From Tilletiopsis washingtonensis (Eukaryota; Basidiomycota; Exobasidiomycetes; Entylomatales), in contig NW_020311999.1 of assembly GCF_003144115.1 (NCBI RefSeq), positions 328,239-392,238 on the forward strand: DNA of 64,000 bases, in the 5' to 3' direction. Below, piece after piece: positions 1 through 12,615 of this stretch. How positions within the stretch are numbered: the stretch's first letter is position 1; every line of letters begins with the position of its first letter. The notes beneath the pieces were generated by a model. The model did no database searches. It was not told where the DNA came from and was given only the letters and a program-made list of their open reading frames with translations. A program made the translations under genes and the position numbers.

Positions 1-3000
1 GCGCGGCAGGTGCGCCGGCGCATACAGCTGGTCGCCGATGTTGACCAGCTCGTAGGTGTGCCAGCCGGCCGAGGTTGTCGAGAGCGGCAGCGTCGCCTCA
101 CCCTGCGCAGAAGAGATTGTGCTCTGCGAGCTGCGGCCGTCGAGGGACAGCGCATACGAGAGCGACAGGGGCGAGTGGCCCCTGAGGCGCACATCGACGG
201 AGTCGGGCCGGCCCACGCAGACTGCAGCTCGCAGCAGCGAGGAGTTGGCAGCGAGATGGCCGGCGCTGTCGTCGAAGCGGGCGCTCGGCCGCGAGATGAG
301 CGTGACGTCGAACTCGTCTTGACCCGGCACGACGCTGCCGGGGCAGGTGCTGTCCTTGACGGAAAGAAGCGTGTAGCGCCCGGCCTTGCGTGCAAGGATG
401 TGGGCGTCTGCGCTGCGGAGCGTCTCGGTGATCGGCGGTCCGTCGTCGCCTTGCCGTTGGACCTCGACCTGCCAGGGACCCTCGCCCGTGAGGCGCACGG
501 GTAGTCTGGCATCCTGGCCCTCGAGCACGTTGATCTGGCCGCGCGGCTGGCCCGAAGGCACGTCGAAGCCGGCGCTCGGCTTCGTCCGGCGCACTTCAAT
601 GACGACGTCTGCCTCTGCCAGAGGCCTCTCGCAGCCGCGCGAGTCGCGAATGCTGACCAGACTGAGCGTCATAAGACCGCCCTGCGTGCTCAGCCGCTCG
701 GGTAGGTCGAGGTCGAGCGTGTGGCTCTTTCCTGTTAGGCCTTCGAGTACCTTCTGCTCGGGCGCCGCATCGTCGGCGACGCGCGTAGCGTACGTCAGTG
801 CGAAGGGCCCAACGCCCGAGAACTCGACGTCCACAGCCGCACGATTGCCGTCGCAGCTGCGCAGCACGATGGTCCGCGCCGGCTGCCGGCCTGCGACGCC
901 GCCGGGCCGCCGGTGTGGCTGGCCCGGCACACGTGAAGGAGCGGAGGTGGAGCCCGCGAAGCGCGCCGTGGCCAGCGGGTGCACGCTCTGCGTGAACTCC
1001 GGGCCATCGAGCGCGAGCTGCTTGTAGTTGGCGTCGGAGAGGCGCTTGAAGCGATACGTGATGTCGCCGTCGCTGTTCGGCCGCAGCTCGATCTCGTCTC
1101 GCGTGCCCTGCACGACGCGCTCGCGCGCATACTCGGGCTGGCCCTTGCGCTGCTCGCTGTACTCGAGCTTGAAGGGCGGAGTGCCGGAGAGGACGGCAAG
1201 CGCACGCGCGCCGACGGGACCGGCGCACTGGTCTTGAATGGCGTGGAAGGTGATGTTCGCTCGCGGCTGAGGCACGTCGATGACTCTGCAGACGCGCGGC
1301 GTCGAAACTTCGCCGGCGCAGTAGGCGCCCTGCACAGCTTCGATGATGTACTCGCCGGGCCCCTCGATGGGCACCTTGGCTACGCCACCTGTTCCCATCG
1401 AGATGTTCTGTGCTGCCCGCGTGACGGGCTTTTCGCTGCCCACCCACGTCGGCTCGAAGCGCACAAGGGCAGACCAGCCATCATCTGTGGCGCCCTCGCC
1501 ATCGGCCCGCAGCGTCATCTCACCGTTTGCCTGTCCGCGCAGCAGCTTCTTCGGCTGCTCGCTGGAGCAGCCTAGGAAGGCAATGCGTGCGCGCGCGTGC
1601 ACCACCACCTCGTGCTTCGGCACGGGCGCCGGCTGGCCCTTGACCGCCTGCGCCAGCGCTGCAGCATCGACCTGATTGCCGCATGCATCCACGACGCTCT
1701 GCAGCTCGTACGAGTACGTGCCGGCGCGCCGTGTCTCGAGCGTGAGCGGAATGTCGATGTCGCGAGCCTCGGCCCACGAGTGGTCGCCAATCTTCGACGC
1801 GCGGCTGAGCGCAGCCGAGAGACGCTCCGCAGTGGGAACGCCGGCCGAGCTCGAGTCGAGCGGGCTCGTGGCGTGCGGGCTGTTGATGCGCGCGATGCGC
1901 TGCACCTCAGGAACGCCGCCCTTGAGGGGCGACGCAGACTTTGCACCGCTTCCTCGCACGACACGACGCTCGTCTGAGGCCGTGCCAGTCGACGGCGTCC
2001 AAACGCGCGCATAGGCGAGCTCGAGCGGGGCCAGGCCGTGCACGCGTACATGCAGCTCGGCCTGCTCGTCTGGACAGAGATGCTCTGTCTCTGCCTTGCG
2101 GGCCTTGCTGTCGGCGCTTCTGATGAGCGCACCGGCGCGCTTCGAGGCAACAGCCTCCGAGGCCATTGCAGAGCGCGACCGCGGGATGAAAGTGCTCGAC
2201 GGGCACTCCACGACGATGACCTCGCCTCTGTCAAGCCGCGCATCATGGTTCTTCGCATCGAGCACACGCTCCAGGCGCACGCGACCGACGTGGTCGACGG
2301 GCAGCTGGAAGAGATGCTGCTTGCCGCCGGCTGCGGGCAAGTTCAACCGCTTGGCGGGCTGGCCCGGCGCCTCGGCCGAGCGCACGAGCGCGCTCGGCAC
2401 ATCGTCGAGCACTAGGTCCAGCTCCTTTCGCCCTTCCTGCGGCTGTTGCGCCTCGCCAATGCGCGTCAGCGCCGAGCGCGGTATTGAGACGTTGAAGAGC
2501 TGCACGTCGTCGCCGCTGAATGACGTGACGCTGTACTGCAGCAGCGCAGGCTCGGTGTTGTTGAAGAGCACCGGGATGCTCACGCGCGGCGCCCGCGGGC
2601 TGATGCAGTGGCACGCCGGGCGCGAGCGGTCGTGCGTCAGGGTGGCCGTGCTGTACGGCAGGATGTGGATGGTGTACTGGCCCAAGATGCGCTCGTGCGG
2701 TGCCACGAGCTTGCGCACCTGCACACGCGGCCCGCCCAGCGTGAGCTCGCCGGCCCATGGGTTCAGCGCACCTGGAGGAGTGATGAGCTTCGCTAAGTCC
2801 CGCAGCTTGCACAGCAGCACTCACCACCAATGTTGCCAACCTGAGCGCCGAGCGGCCCGATGACCGGCGCGCTGGCAAGCAGGCTCGGCAGGCTCCGCCA
2901 GCCGCCGCAGAGCAGCCAGTCGCTGGCCGCAAAGAGCAGAAAGAGGAGCTGCCAGCGCGTGCGCGCATAGTCGAGGCGCGGGATGCGCAGGCGCGCCAGC

Positions 3001-3197
3001 GCAAAGAGAAAGCCGAGCGAGAGGAGCAGCGACGTGACGAGCGGCGCCGTGGGCTGCGCAACGAGCAGGTACACCTTGAGCGCCTGCAGCGCGACGAGGG
3101 CCGAGGCGGCGTAGAGGCGCTGCGTCGGCGCATCGAGGCGCGTGAGGGGGATGAGCGCGGGCGACGGCGGCGGCCGCACGGGCACAGGCGCAGACAT
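1..3197 (-). CDS. POM152: Nucleoporin POM152, 3' end beyond the window
   Basis: Transmembrane ring nucleoporin that anchors the nuclear pore complex in the pore membrane through lumenal Ig-like repeats. Exon 1 is 3197-2825 and exon 2 runs from 2771 to the window edge; the 53-nt intron has a GTGAGT donor. About 1,048 residues are present; budding yeast Pom152 has 1,337, so the C-terminal tail lies outside. Residues about 20-115 hold two or three hydrophobic segments (for example LVTSLLLSLGFLFALARL). Just after the intron is the family-typical block ILGQYTIHILPYSTATL. Near position 20-80 the sequence WHTYELVNIGDQLYAP resembles a late Ig-like repeat. The ATG at 3197 is the first in frame before the membrane segments. 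It is divergent from COG3, with 303 bp between the two starts. Identity is confident from the conserved blocks; the number of Ig repeats was not counted. Confidence 0.9.
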
Positions 3198-3500
3198 GCT
3201 GGCGCTGCGAGGCTCGTGCGGTCTGGCAGGCCTGCCGGTCGAGGAGCGAAGAAAGGGAGAGAGAGGCGGGATGTGGAGGAGAGGCAAGACTGGAAGGAGC
3301 AGGTGCGCGACGCGAGAACGAAGCGAAGGATCCGCTTTTGGCCTGGCGGCGCGCGAAGCTCTCTCGTGCGGCAGGCGGCGGCGCGCGCGCGCGGACCATG
3401 TGCGGCGACCTGCCCTTGCATCCTTGCCTCTCCACCACATCCACCTCGCCTCAAAGTCACCCGCTCTCCGCATCTGCTGCTGGATCAACACGCTGCGGCC
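3198..3500. promoter_or_regulatory. Divergent POM152/COG3 promoter region
   Basis: A 303-bp stretch separates the start codons of two oppositely transcribed genes, so it must hold both promoters and 5' leaders. It is rich in GA on the plus strand (3247-3300). I see no clear TATA box and no further gene. Confidence 0.55.
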
Positions 3501-6500
3501 ATGTCGCGCTCGATGAGCCACGCTCCGGCGCCGACGCCCGGCGTGCAGCTCGACAAGTGGGCCGCCGTGCAGGCGCCCCTCTCCGACGCCGAGCGCGCCA
3601 GCGTCAGCCGCCTCGCCGACTGGATCGCCGGTGGGCCGAGCGCAGCGTCGGGGCCAAGCGTGCAGCGCCGGCGCAGCTCTGTCGCTGCGGCATCAGCGCT
3701 GCGCTCCAATGGCGTCGACGCCAACGCAGCCTCCTCGTCGCGTCTGCCGGAGCAGGCTGAGCCGGAGGAGACGCCCGCTGCAGCGCCGAGTCGGGCAGTT
3801 AAGGCTTCCGCGCAGCCTTCGCTGCCGACAGCGCCAATCCATGACGCGCCTGCCTTTCTCGCCTGGTTCGCTAGCCAGCAGGCCTACATCTCCTCGTCGA
3901 CCGAGTCGGCGCACACGCAGGCGCTGGCGGGCATCACTGCCGCCTGCGACGAGGCGGACGCGCTGCTGCAGGAGATTGAGGCGGCGCGTGTGCACATTGC
4001 TGAGCTGCGTGCTGGTGCCCGATACGTCGAGGAGGGAAGTGAAGGGCTGCGAGAAGAGGCGGAGAGCATGGTCGAGAAGATGGTGCGTCAACAAGCCTCG
4101 ATGCCTTGCCCCGCATTGCTAAACCTGCCACGCAGGACCATCTCTCGACGCTGTCCGAAGCCCTGTCGCTGCGGCTCTCCTACTTCTCGATCCTGCCTAC
4201 CTCAACATCCTTCCTCAACTCGCCGTCCGTCACGCTCGTGCTCTCGCCAGACTTCCTGCACACGCTCGACCGTCTCGACGTGGGCCTCGAGTTTGTGCAG
4301 GCGCATCCGCAGTACAAGGACGCCGCGCTGTACCGCATGCGCTTCGAGCACTGCGTTGTGCGCGCTGGCCAGCTCATCCGGCTGTATCTGGTGCAGCGCA
4401 TGCAGCAGCTCGTGCAGGAGACTGGCGACGGGCTGAAGAAGTGGGAGAAGGAGCGGTACGGCAAGGGCGCGGCGGAGAAGAGCCAGGGCAGCGCGGACTC
4501 GAAGCTTCAGGTGAGCGCCAGAGAGAGGCTGTGCCGCGTACTACATGCTCACCTTGTCGCAGGACCTCGCGGATCCGGACCTGCACGGCCTCATGTACGA
4601 CAAGTTCAGCACAGAGTCGATGCAGATGCGGCCGCTGCTGGCCGAGCTCGAGAAGCGCGCCGCTCCGTCGGCGCCTGCCGCCGCCTCGATGCAGCTTTCC
4701 ATCGAGGAGTCCGACAAGGTGCCTCCGATGAATGAAGACGCACTGCTCGCGGACTACTCGATGACGCAGGAGAGCGACGATGGCCGCACAGGGCGGACAA
4801 AGGCATTCGTGTTCTCGTCGCCCGAGTTCGCGGCCATGCTCAGCGAGTGCCGCGCCGCATACTTCGACGCGCGCCGGGCGCTGCTTCTCGGGCTCATTGG
4901 CAGCTGTTTGGCTCGCATCGAAGCGGCCGTCCACGCCGAAGACTCGTCAGCGAGCAGCTCGTCTGCAGACTCGTTCGTTGTACGTCTGGCGCGGCGTGGC
5001 CTCGACTTCTTGCGTGCGCTGTGCGAGTCCGAGTACAAGCTCTGCGACCACTTCTTCGTCGTCGACGATGACGAGCAGCGCGGTGCGACTGGCCAGTCAA
5101 GCGCCGCTGAGCTGCAAGCATACCTCGAGACGATCTGCGCGGCATTGCACGACCGCGTGCGGCCACGCATCCAGAAGGAGACCAGCCCTGCGGTCCTCTC
5201 GCGCATCTGCGCTGCGCTGCTCGAAGTGCCTGCCGCCGAGGAGCCGGATGATGCACCGTCCCGCTCTGCCGAACTTCTGCTGCAGCCTCTGCTGCGACCT
5301 TTGCTCGATGCCGCGCAAGCTCAACTCGTGCTCAAGGCCCGAGAGGACTTTGGCAAGATCGCCGCGCACACGCCAACAGCGGACGACGTCGACTATCCAG
5401 CCAAACTTGGTGGCGCTGCCGGTGCCGCAGCCGCTGCTCATCGACGAGCCAAGAGCAGCATCGGCGGTGCGGGTCTCTTTCAAGCGGCCGAGGCGGCAAG
5501 TGCAATGGCGGCGTCGGCGCAGCGCGCAGAGAACGAGGGCAAGATCCGTCTCTTCACTGCGCCGCCTGCGTCTGTCACGCGCACGTGGTACACGCCCTTG
5601 ACACGCACACTGCAAGGCCTCTCGCTCGTCTACGAGCGCGTGCCCACGAGTGTGTTCTACGACGTAGGCATGAGCGCGGTCGAGGCATGCCGAGCGTCAC
5701 TCGTCACCGGCGCCGAAGCACTGCGTACCGGCGGCGGCGGGCTCGGTACTGGTCGCATCGGGCTTAGCGGCCGTCTCGACGGGCCACTGTTTTGGCTGCG
5801 GCATCTGCTTCTCCTGCGCGAGATCGCTCTTTCGGTGCAGCTGAGCGCAGACACCGGCGGCCACGGCCCAGCGGATCGCATCGCTGCCCTTACAGGCCAC
5901 GCGCGCGGCGCTCCTGCCGCGTCTGCCGGCATGGCACTGGACTTTGCCACGGTCGCGTCCGTCGTCAACGCTCTGTGGGCCGGCACAAGCGCACTGCTTG
6001 CTCCGCGGTCGCTGTACCAGCTCGCAAGAGGCGCAGGTGCGGCAGTCGCGGCGCCAGAATCACCGATGCCGCCCAGCTCGCCTAGAGAGACCTCGCACGC
6101 CGCGATGCAGCAGCTCGAGGAGGACATCCAGCGCGCGTCGACGCAGCTGGTCGCCATCATCGCGGAGAGCACGGCGCTGCCGCTGCGCGTCTACATCTCG
6201 CAGATCAGCCGCACGCCGCTGCCCGCCGCGACCGAGCCGCGCTCGCCGGACGCGCAGTCGCCAGAGGCCGGCGTGACCTCGCCCACCTCGCCGCTTGCGA
6301 AGCGGCGGGCTTCGGAGGTCGGAGCAGTGGGCAAGGCGCGCGGCGCGTACGATGCCTTCTGCAAGTGCACAGAGGTCAATCTAAAGGAGGCACGCAGCGC
6401 CATCCGCGCGTATCTCGAGGACGAGCGGGCGATGGGCAGCCTCGTCGAGCCCGTGCTGGTGAGTCGGCGGTGCACACCTCCGGCCGAACTACCCACTGAC

Positions 6501-6646
6501 GCGCTGCGCATCTGCAGAGCCAAGTCATCGAGAGCTACGAAGCGTTCACAGCAGTCGTTCGCGAGCGGCATCCGGCCGTGGCAGAGTCGGAGCTGCCGGG
6601 CGCTGACGAGATCCGCGGGCGTCTCACGGCGATGCTCACTGGCTGA
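3501..6646 (+). CDS. COG3: Conserved oligomeric Golgi complex subunit 3
   Basis: Sec34-type subunit of the COG tether, which captures retrograde vesicles at the Golgi. Four exons: 3501-4082, 4136-4510, 4563-6458 and 6518-6646; the introns are 53, 52 and 59 nt, and all fall between codons. The product is 993 aa, longer than yeast Cog3 (801 aa), with extra low-complexity sequence in the N-terminal 85 residues. Conserved Sec34 features include the N-terminal helical part (FLAWFASQQAYISSSTESAH), the block LSEALSLRLSYFSILPTSTS at the start of exon 2 and RMRFEHCVVRAGQLIRLYLV. Exon 3 carries the long helical-rod region, and the last exon ends ...GRLTAMLTG. The gene is convergent with the fusion gene downstream, with only 47 bp between stop codons. 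Confidence 0.93.
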
Positions 6647-6693
6647 GCAATGCACACGCGTCACCATCATGAGCTTGTACCGCTGCATTGTGT

Positions 6694-9600
6694 CTAGGCG
6701 AGGCCCATGGCAGCGACCAGATCGCACTGCATGTCGTCTTTGAAGCGTCCGGGATGATCGGGCGGCGCGTCTGCCGGCAGGAAGAGCTCGCTCCACACCT
6801 GACGCAGCTGCACCAGGTCCGAGATGACGACGTCCTGCCGCGCAGCGTTCGTGCCCCGCAGCATCTCGTCGTCGGCGCCTTCGTCCGTGTCGATCCAGCC
6901 GCGGCTGTGCTCGTCGCCGACGAAGCCAATCGAGTAGACCAGGCCGGATGACGTGCCGACGACGAGCGTGTCGGCATCGTGCACGATGCACAGAGGGTTG
7001 TTTGCAGGCTGCGCCAGCGTCTCTGCCTCTGCCTGCCAGGCGCCTCCGACGGGCACCGTGCTGCGCCTTGCGGTCGCGTCAGGCCCGTCAGTCTGCAGCG
7101 TCGAGACATAGAGACGCCGATCGGCGCCCGCACGGCTGCTGAAGCGACTGGCGCTGACGAGGCGCCGCTTGCCCGGGTCCACGCAGCCAGTCGCCGCGTC
7201 CGGGATGCCACGAATGATGTCCACCAGCTGTGGCGGCGCGCCCAGATTGGCCTCGATGCGCGTTGCTCGTGGCTCGTCCGATGCGGCGGACTGCACGCCT
7301 GCCTGCCATGATGCAAGCGACGAGAGAGACGGGCTGCTCGGGCTCGGACTCGGGAAGGAGAGCGAGGCCGACGAGGAGAGGCGGGGCGACGTGGTGAGCG
7401 AAAGGCGCGGCGAGTTGCGAGGCGCGGGCCACGGCGGCGGTGCTGGGCTGCCGCTCGCTCTAGCGGCGCGTCTTTGGTCCGCGACGGCTGCCGGCTGCGG
7501 CCTGGATGGCGTGGCGAGAGATGTCGAGCGCGTGAGCGCATGCATCGGAGCGGCGCTGCGACTTCCTGATGGCGGCGAACGAGCAGACGTTGGCGCGCCG
7601 CCGAGCGAACGCCTTGAAGTGGCGCTCGTCATCGCGGTCGCGTTGCTGGCAACAGACGCGTTGCTCTCGATCGAATCCCGTCGAGCACGTCCAGCCAAGC
7701 TTGGCGAGCTTGCAGCGGCGCTCATGCTGCCCTGTGAAGACTCGCGCCGCGAGCGCAGAGGCGACTCGGCGGCGTCCTTACGCGAGCGCAGTGCGGACGC
7801 ACCGGGCGCGCCTCGCATCGGCGTGCCAGCGCGCGATGCGGTCGGAGAAGGCTCGTCCTCGATGGGCACGACATGCTCTTGCCACTCGAGGTGGATGATG
7901 GCGTCCTTGCTCGCCACGGTCAGCGTGCGCCTTTGCGCCGCAAACCAGCTGTAGTGTGAGATCCTTGGTCAGCTTTGATCGAGCAGTCTCATGCGAGGCG
8001 CAGACCCACAGCATCATGTTCGCATCGCCTCCGAGTCCAGCAAGCTCGCGTGCCTTGGCGCCGCCGCCGGCTAGCTTGCTAATGTGGTACTCTCCGATCA
8101 TCTCCTTGCGTCTAATCGAGAACGTCTGCGCAGCGACGTCCATCAGCAGTATCGCGGCAGCGAGCAGGAGTCGACTCACGCGGATGACAGCGTCGACGGT
8201 GACCGCAACGACCTGGTCGTCATTCACGATGGCCACGCCCAGCGATACGTTGCTCTGCTGGCCCCAGCGGCAGCGTTTCTCGCCGGTACGCCAGTCCCAG
8301 ACTGCACGACAGGTGTCAGCCGCTGCGTGGTCCAGCCCTGCAGCGCGACTCACCGTTAATGGCCTTGTCCTGGCCCACCGACACGAGCACGCCCTTTGGA
8401 CTGAGTGCCAGCGAGCGGATGCCCTTGTTGTGGCCCGTGAAGGTGTGCAGCAGCTCGTAGGTCTTCAGGCTCCAGATCCTGCGTCGGTCTCGCGTCAGCA
8501 GGGCGAATTTTTGGCGAAGCGCGCTGCTCACATGACTCGACCGGTGTCGTACAGACCCGCAGCCAACACGCCCTGCTTCGGCAGAAAGTCCAGGCAGGCA
8601 ATGGCCTTCGCCTTGATGACCTTTGTGCAGCGCACCGTCGGCAGGTCCCATATCCGGATGCTCTCGTCGTAGCTGCCCGTGATGAGCGTGCGGCCCTTGA
8701 GCTTCATGGCCGTGACGAAGCCGGTGTGCCCCGGCATCTGCACGATGCGCTGCGAGACGCCGCGTGCCCAGTTGCGCTCGCGGAAGTAGAGGCCGCGCAC
8801 GAGCGGCTCCCAGCCCTCGGGCGTAGTAGGGGCAACGAGGGGCGACGGGTCGCTCTCCGTCAGCGCTAGGGCATGAGAGCGCCACAGCTCCGGCTCGGCA
8901 GCGAGCTCACGCCACTTCTTCGACACTTGCCGGCAGCGCAGCAACTCGCTGACGGAGAGGCGCGAGAAGATGGCCAGCGTGATGCTGCTGCCGATCGCAG
9001 AGACAAAGTCGTGGCGCAGCCGCATATGCCGCTCGACCGCACGCGCCATGACGCTCAGCTCTGACGGCGACGAGGCGCTGTCGAGCAGGAGACTCAGGAG
9101 GCGCACCCGTGCAGCGGGTGCCAGGGCGCGCAGCTGCTGGCTGACGCCTTCTGCATCGTGCTCGGCGTTGCCATTCGACAGAGCCAGGCTCTCGAGCTTC
9201 GCTGGCGCATTGAAGGCACGCAGCTCGCGCGGCACGAACTCGCCGTTGGTTGGCGGCGCATTGACGGCATCGACTGCCTCCTCCTCGCGGTAGAGCACCG
9301 AGTTGGCCCAGCCGAGGCGCTTGGCGCTCTGAATGTTGAGCGCCGAGTCGTCGACGAACCAGCAGCGCTCGGGCGACGTGCCCACGTAGGAGCAGGCGGC
9401 GTGGTAGAAGCGCGGCTCGGGCTTGCAGGCAAAGTCGGCGTTGCTGTAGTCGCAGAAGACGAGGCCCTCGAACATCGGCAGGATGTTGAGCAGCGTGAGC
9501 ACGCGCAGCGCATGCGTCTTATAGGCGTTCGTCAGCGCCCACACGCGGTACTTGGAGCGGTCGATGTCGCGCAGTAATGCAATAGTCTCGCTGTCGGGCC

Positions 9601-10235
9601 GCAGCACCTGGTCGAGCGGCAAAGAGGCATCACACCGCCGGTCGTAGTCGAGCGGGTCGATGCGGTGGTGCTTGACGAGGCCGCGGATCGCGAGGCCGTA
9701 CGACTTGTAGTAGTGCTGGTGCAGCTTCTCCGCCTCGGCCTCGTCGAGCCCGAGCGTCAGGAAGTAGGCACGGATGCGCGTGGCCATCATCGAGGCGATC
9801 TGCGTCGAGGCCGGGTAGAGCGTATTGTCTGCGCCCCGTCGCCGCGTCTCAGCTCCACGCGAGGCAAGGAGGGATGCAGCTCGGCTCACCGATGTCGAAC
9901 CACACGACGCCCTTCTCCTTGTCCTCCGCCGACGGGCTCAGCGCACCCGGACGCAGCTCCATGGCGCCGACGACCTTGCGCTGCTCCTCGTCCATCAGCT
10001 CGAAGGTGGCCGGAGCAGAGGCAGCTTCCGGTGCGGCTGCGGCAGCGGGCTTGCCTGCGTCCGCCGCTGCGTCTGGCGGCCGTGGCTGGGCATGCTCAGC
10101 CTTGGCAGCCGAGCGCCGCGGGGCTGCTGCGCTGCGACTTGTGCCGTTGAGCTGCTGTGCCCCGGCCGCACCCTGAGCGCTGGCCGTGCCGCCTCGCACG
10201 CCCTCGCTCAGGCGGCCCGTCGTGCTGCGGCGCAT
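6694..10235 (-). CDS. Pyrimidine 5'-nucleotidase (HAD)-F-box-WD40 fusion protein
   Basis: Six exons: 10235-9890, 9828-8532, 8478-8354, 8301-8180, 8125-8010 and 7948-6694, giving 1,086 aa. Residues about 114-300 are an Sdt1/Phm8-type HAD phosphatase with all catalytic motifs: WFDIDNTLYP (D114, D116; split by intron 1), VWALTNAYKT, the KPEP lysine and CWFVDDSALN. The same exon 2 then runs without a stop into a helical segment like the dimerisation D-domain of Met30/Cdc4 F-box proteins (about 345-395). Next come an F-box (about 395-440, FSRLSVSELLRCRQVSKKW) and WD40 repeats from about 485 (GHTGFVTAMKLKGRTLITGS; GHNKGIRSLALSPKG). The C-terminal 300 residues are mostly Ser/Pro-rich. By family, the first half should remove phosphate from pyrimidine nucleotides and the second should be an SCF ubiquitin-ligase substrate adaptor. 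That one polypeptide does both is inferred from the continuous exon. Confidence 0.85.
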
Positions 10236-10527
10236 GGCCGCGGACGCTCAGCACGCGTGCCGCAGCAGCGAGCAGCCAAACGGACACAGGCCGGCGCAAG
10301 GAGAGGCCGGAGTGAGCGGACGGCGCAGAGAGAGGCAGTGACGTGGGCGAGGAGCGTCGGAGCGAGTGGAAGTGGAGTGGAGGAGAGAAAGGAGGCGCGA
10401 CGTGCACGGACCGCGCCAGGAGCTGCAGGCGCCGGCCGAGGAGGAGAGATGCATCGGGCGATCTTCCAGCCCGGAGCGCGCGCGCGTCTGCTCCTCTCCC
10501 TCCGTCCCTCATCACCCTTCAACGTCC

Positions 10528-12348
10528 ATGGCGGCCGCTGCGTCTGCAGCCGACGCTGCATCGGCCCTGCCGCCGCTGCCGTCGCTGCTCGCCGCGCTGG
10601 CGCTGGCGTGGTACGCGGCCATCTGGTGCATCTCGCTGCTCGGCCTGCACACGGCGCGCCGCCTCTACAGCCCGCCGATTCCTGCCTCGCCGCTCTCGTC
10701 GCTGGCAGACGACGTGCAGCGCGCTGCAGCGAACGGCACTCCAGCGCAGACTTGCGGCGCATCGGCCAGCCCCAGCGCGCCCGGCGTCTCGATTCTGCGC
10801 CCGCTCGCCGGCCTCGACCACAACCTGCTCGGCAACCTGTGCGCCGCCTTCGAGCAGCGCTACCCGCGCGACTCGTTCGAGATCATCCTCAGCGTGCGCG
10901 ACGAGCACGACCAGGCGCTCGCGGTGGCGCGTGATGTGGCGGCGCGCTATCCGGAGGTGAAGAGCAGGATCGTCGTCGGTGAGTCGTGATGCCAAGAGCC
11001 TGCTTGATGAGGGTGGAAAAGGCATGCAGCTCTATTCTTCCGCTGGGCGTATGGAGAAACGCCGAGGGTCATGTCTCTGCCACTGCCGCTGTCTCGGCTT
11101 TCGCCTCAGTGAGTCGTTGCTCACGCTGCTCGATGCAGGCGACGAAACCGCGGGCGTGAACCCCAAGATCAACAACCTCGTTGTGCCCTACTCGCTGGCC
11201 GCCTTCGACATCCTCTGGGTCCTCGACGCGCAGTGTTCGCTCTCGCCGACGGCGCTGGGCCGTGCTGTCGATGCACTCGTGCGCTCTCCGCCAGCCGTGC
11301 CGAGTCCGCGCTTCCTGCGTCGCCTTCCGCTCTTCGGCGGTGCGACCTACGCACGCGGCAGCACCGCGCGTGTCGGGCTGGTGCACCATGTGCCGCTTGC
11401 TGTCTCGCCATCAGCCAATCTCGGCTCGCAGGTGGAGCGGGCCTTCCTCAGCACCAACCACGCCAAGATGTACCTGGCGATCAACACGCTGAGCGTCGAC
11501 TCGTGCGTGATGGGCAAGTCGAACCTGTTTTGCAAGTCGGATCTGGCGCGCGTGCCCGACGCCTTCTTTGGCGTCGACGAGCAGGGCACGAGCGGCGAGG
11601 CGGGCGCCATTGGCAGCAGTGCCTTTGCCGCGACCGCCTCGACGGAGGGCGTGGCGAGCGGCGCCGCACGGCCACTGGCGCGCTTCTCCATCTACCTGGC
11701 AGAGGACAACATGCTGGCGCTCTCGCTCATGCGGCCACCGCTCGGCCTGCATCACGCGCTGGCGCCCGGCGATGCAGTGCACACGTCGGTCGGCGGCATC
11801 TCGTCGCTGCGCGCCTACGCCTCGCGGCGCATGCGCTGGATCCGCGTGCGCAAGCGCATGGTCCTTGCCGCCACACTGCTGGAGCCCATCACCGAGAGCA
11901 TCGTCGCCGGCCTGCTCGCCGCTTGGGGCCTGCGGCGGCTTGTGCTGGCGCCGCGCGAGCTCGGCGGCACCGCGGAGGCGTGCGCTCTGGCCGCCTTTCT
12001 TGCAGCGCACCACGTGCTCTGGTACAACGTCGACTACGGCGTCATGCTTGCGCTGCGAGCCGGCACGCCGTTACCGCCCAGCGAGCGCGGCGTGTTCCGC
12101 ATTGCGTACGCCGTGCGCGAGCTGCTGGCGCTGCCGATCTGGGTCGGCGCGATGTGCGGCAACACAGGTGCGTCGCTTGCCTTCGCCTCCATGTGCCGCT
12201 TCTCACCCTCTAGTTCGCAGTCACCTGGCGCGAGCAGCGCTTCCGCATCCTGCCGTCCGGTCGAGCAGCGCATGCCGAGCCAGCAGCGCGGTGGCGGCGC
12301 GGCGGCTATGAGCGGATACGAGGCGAGGAAGATGAGCGAGCTGCATGA
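10528..12348 (+). CDS. GCS1: Ceramide glucosyltransferase (glucosylceramide synthase)
   Basis: Transfers glucose from UDP-glucose to ceramide, giving fungal glucosylceramide; a membrane enzyme of the GT21 family. Exons are 10528-10978, 11139-12167 and 12221-12348 (535 aa); the introns are 160 and 53 nt. The N-terminus has a membrane anchor (LAALALAWYAAIWCISLLGL). Then come the family's conserved aspartates: SVRDEHD (D1), the strongly conserved VNPKINNL block, LDAQ (D2) and AEDN (D3, about residue 340). The product-binding (Q/R)xxRW motif is present as RRMRW near 380. The C-terminal half has further hydrophobic segments. The last acceptor was placed at 12220 because it restores the conserved NTVTWREQRFRI. 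The gene is divergent from the fusion gene (292 bp) and convergent with MRP10. Confidence 0.93.
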
Positions 12349-12615
12349 GCCCAATGCATACATTATACCGCTCTGCTTGCGTGGCGGCATCGTGTGACAG
12401 CATGATCCCATTCGCTGCGAGTGTGCACGTATGTGCAGCTGTCGCATCCCTCCTCGTGACTCCCTCTCTGGCCCTCGATGCCATCTCCCGTCAACCTGGT
12501 CGAAGCTGCGCTGGCAGCTGCCTGACCATCCTCCCATCGACCCCAACCGCTCCTTCCATCCCCCTCTCGATCATGCCCCCACTTGCGAAAGCGCCGCTGT
12601 CGGTGCGAGCGCCCC

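Noticed and set aside
8532-9828. Splitting the nucleotidase/F-box gene into two tandem genes
   Set aside because: The exon is open from the HAD motifs through the F-box into WD40, with no stop and no obvious promoter or splice pair between the parts.
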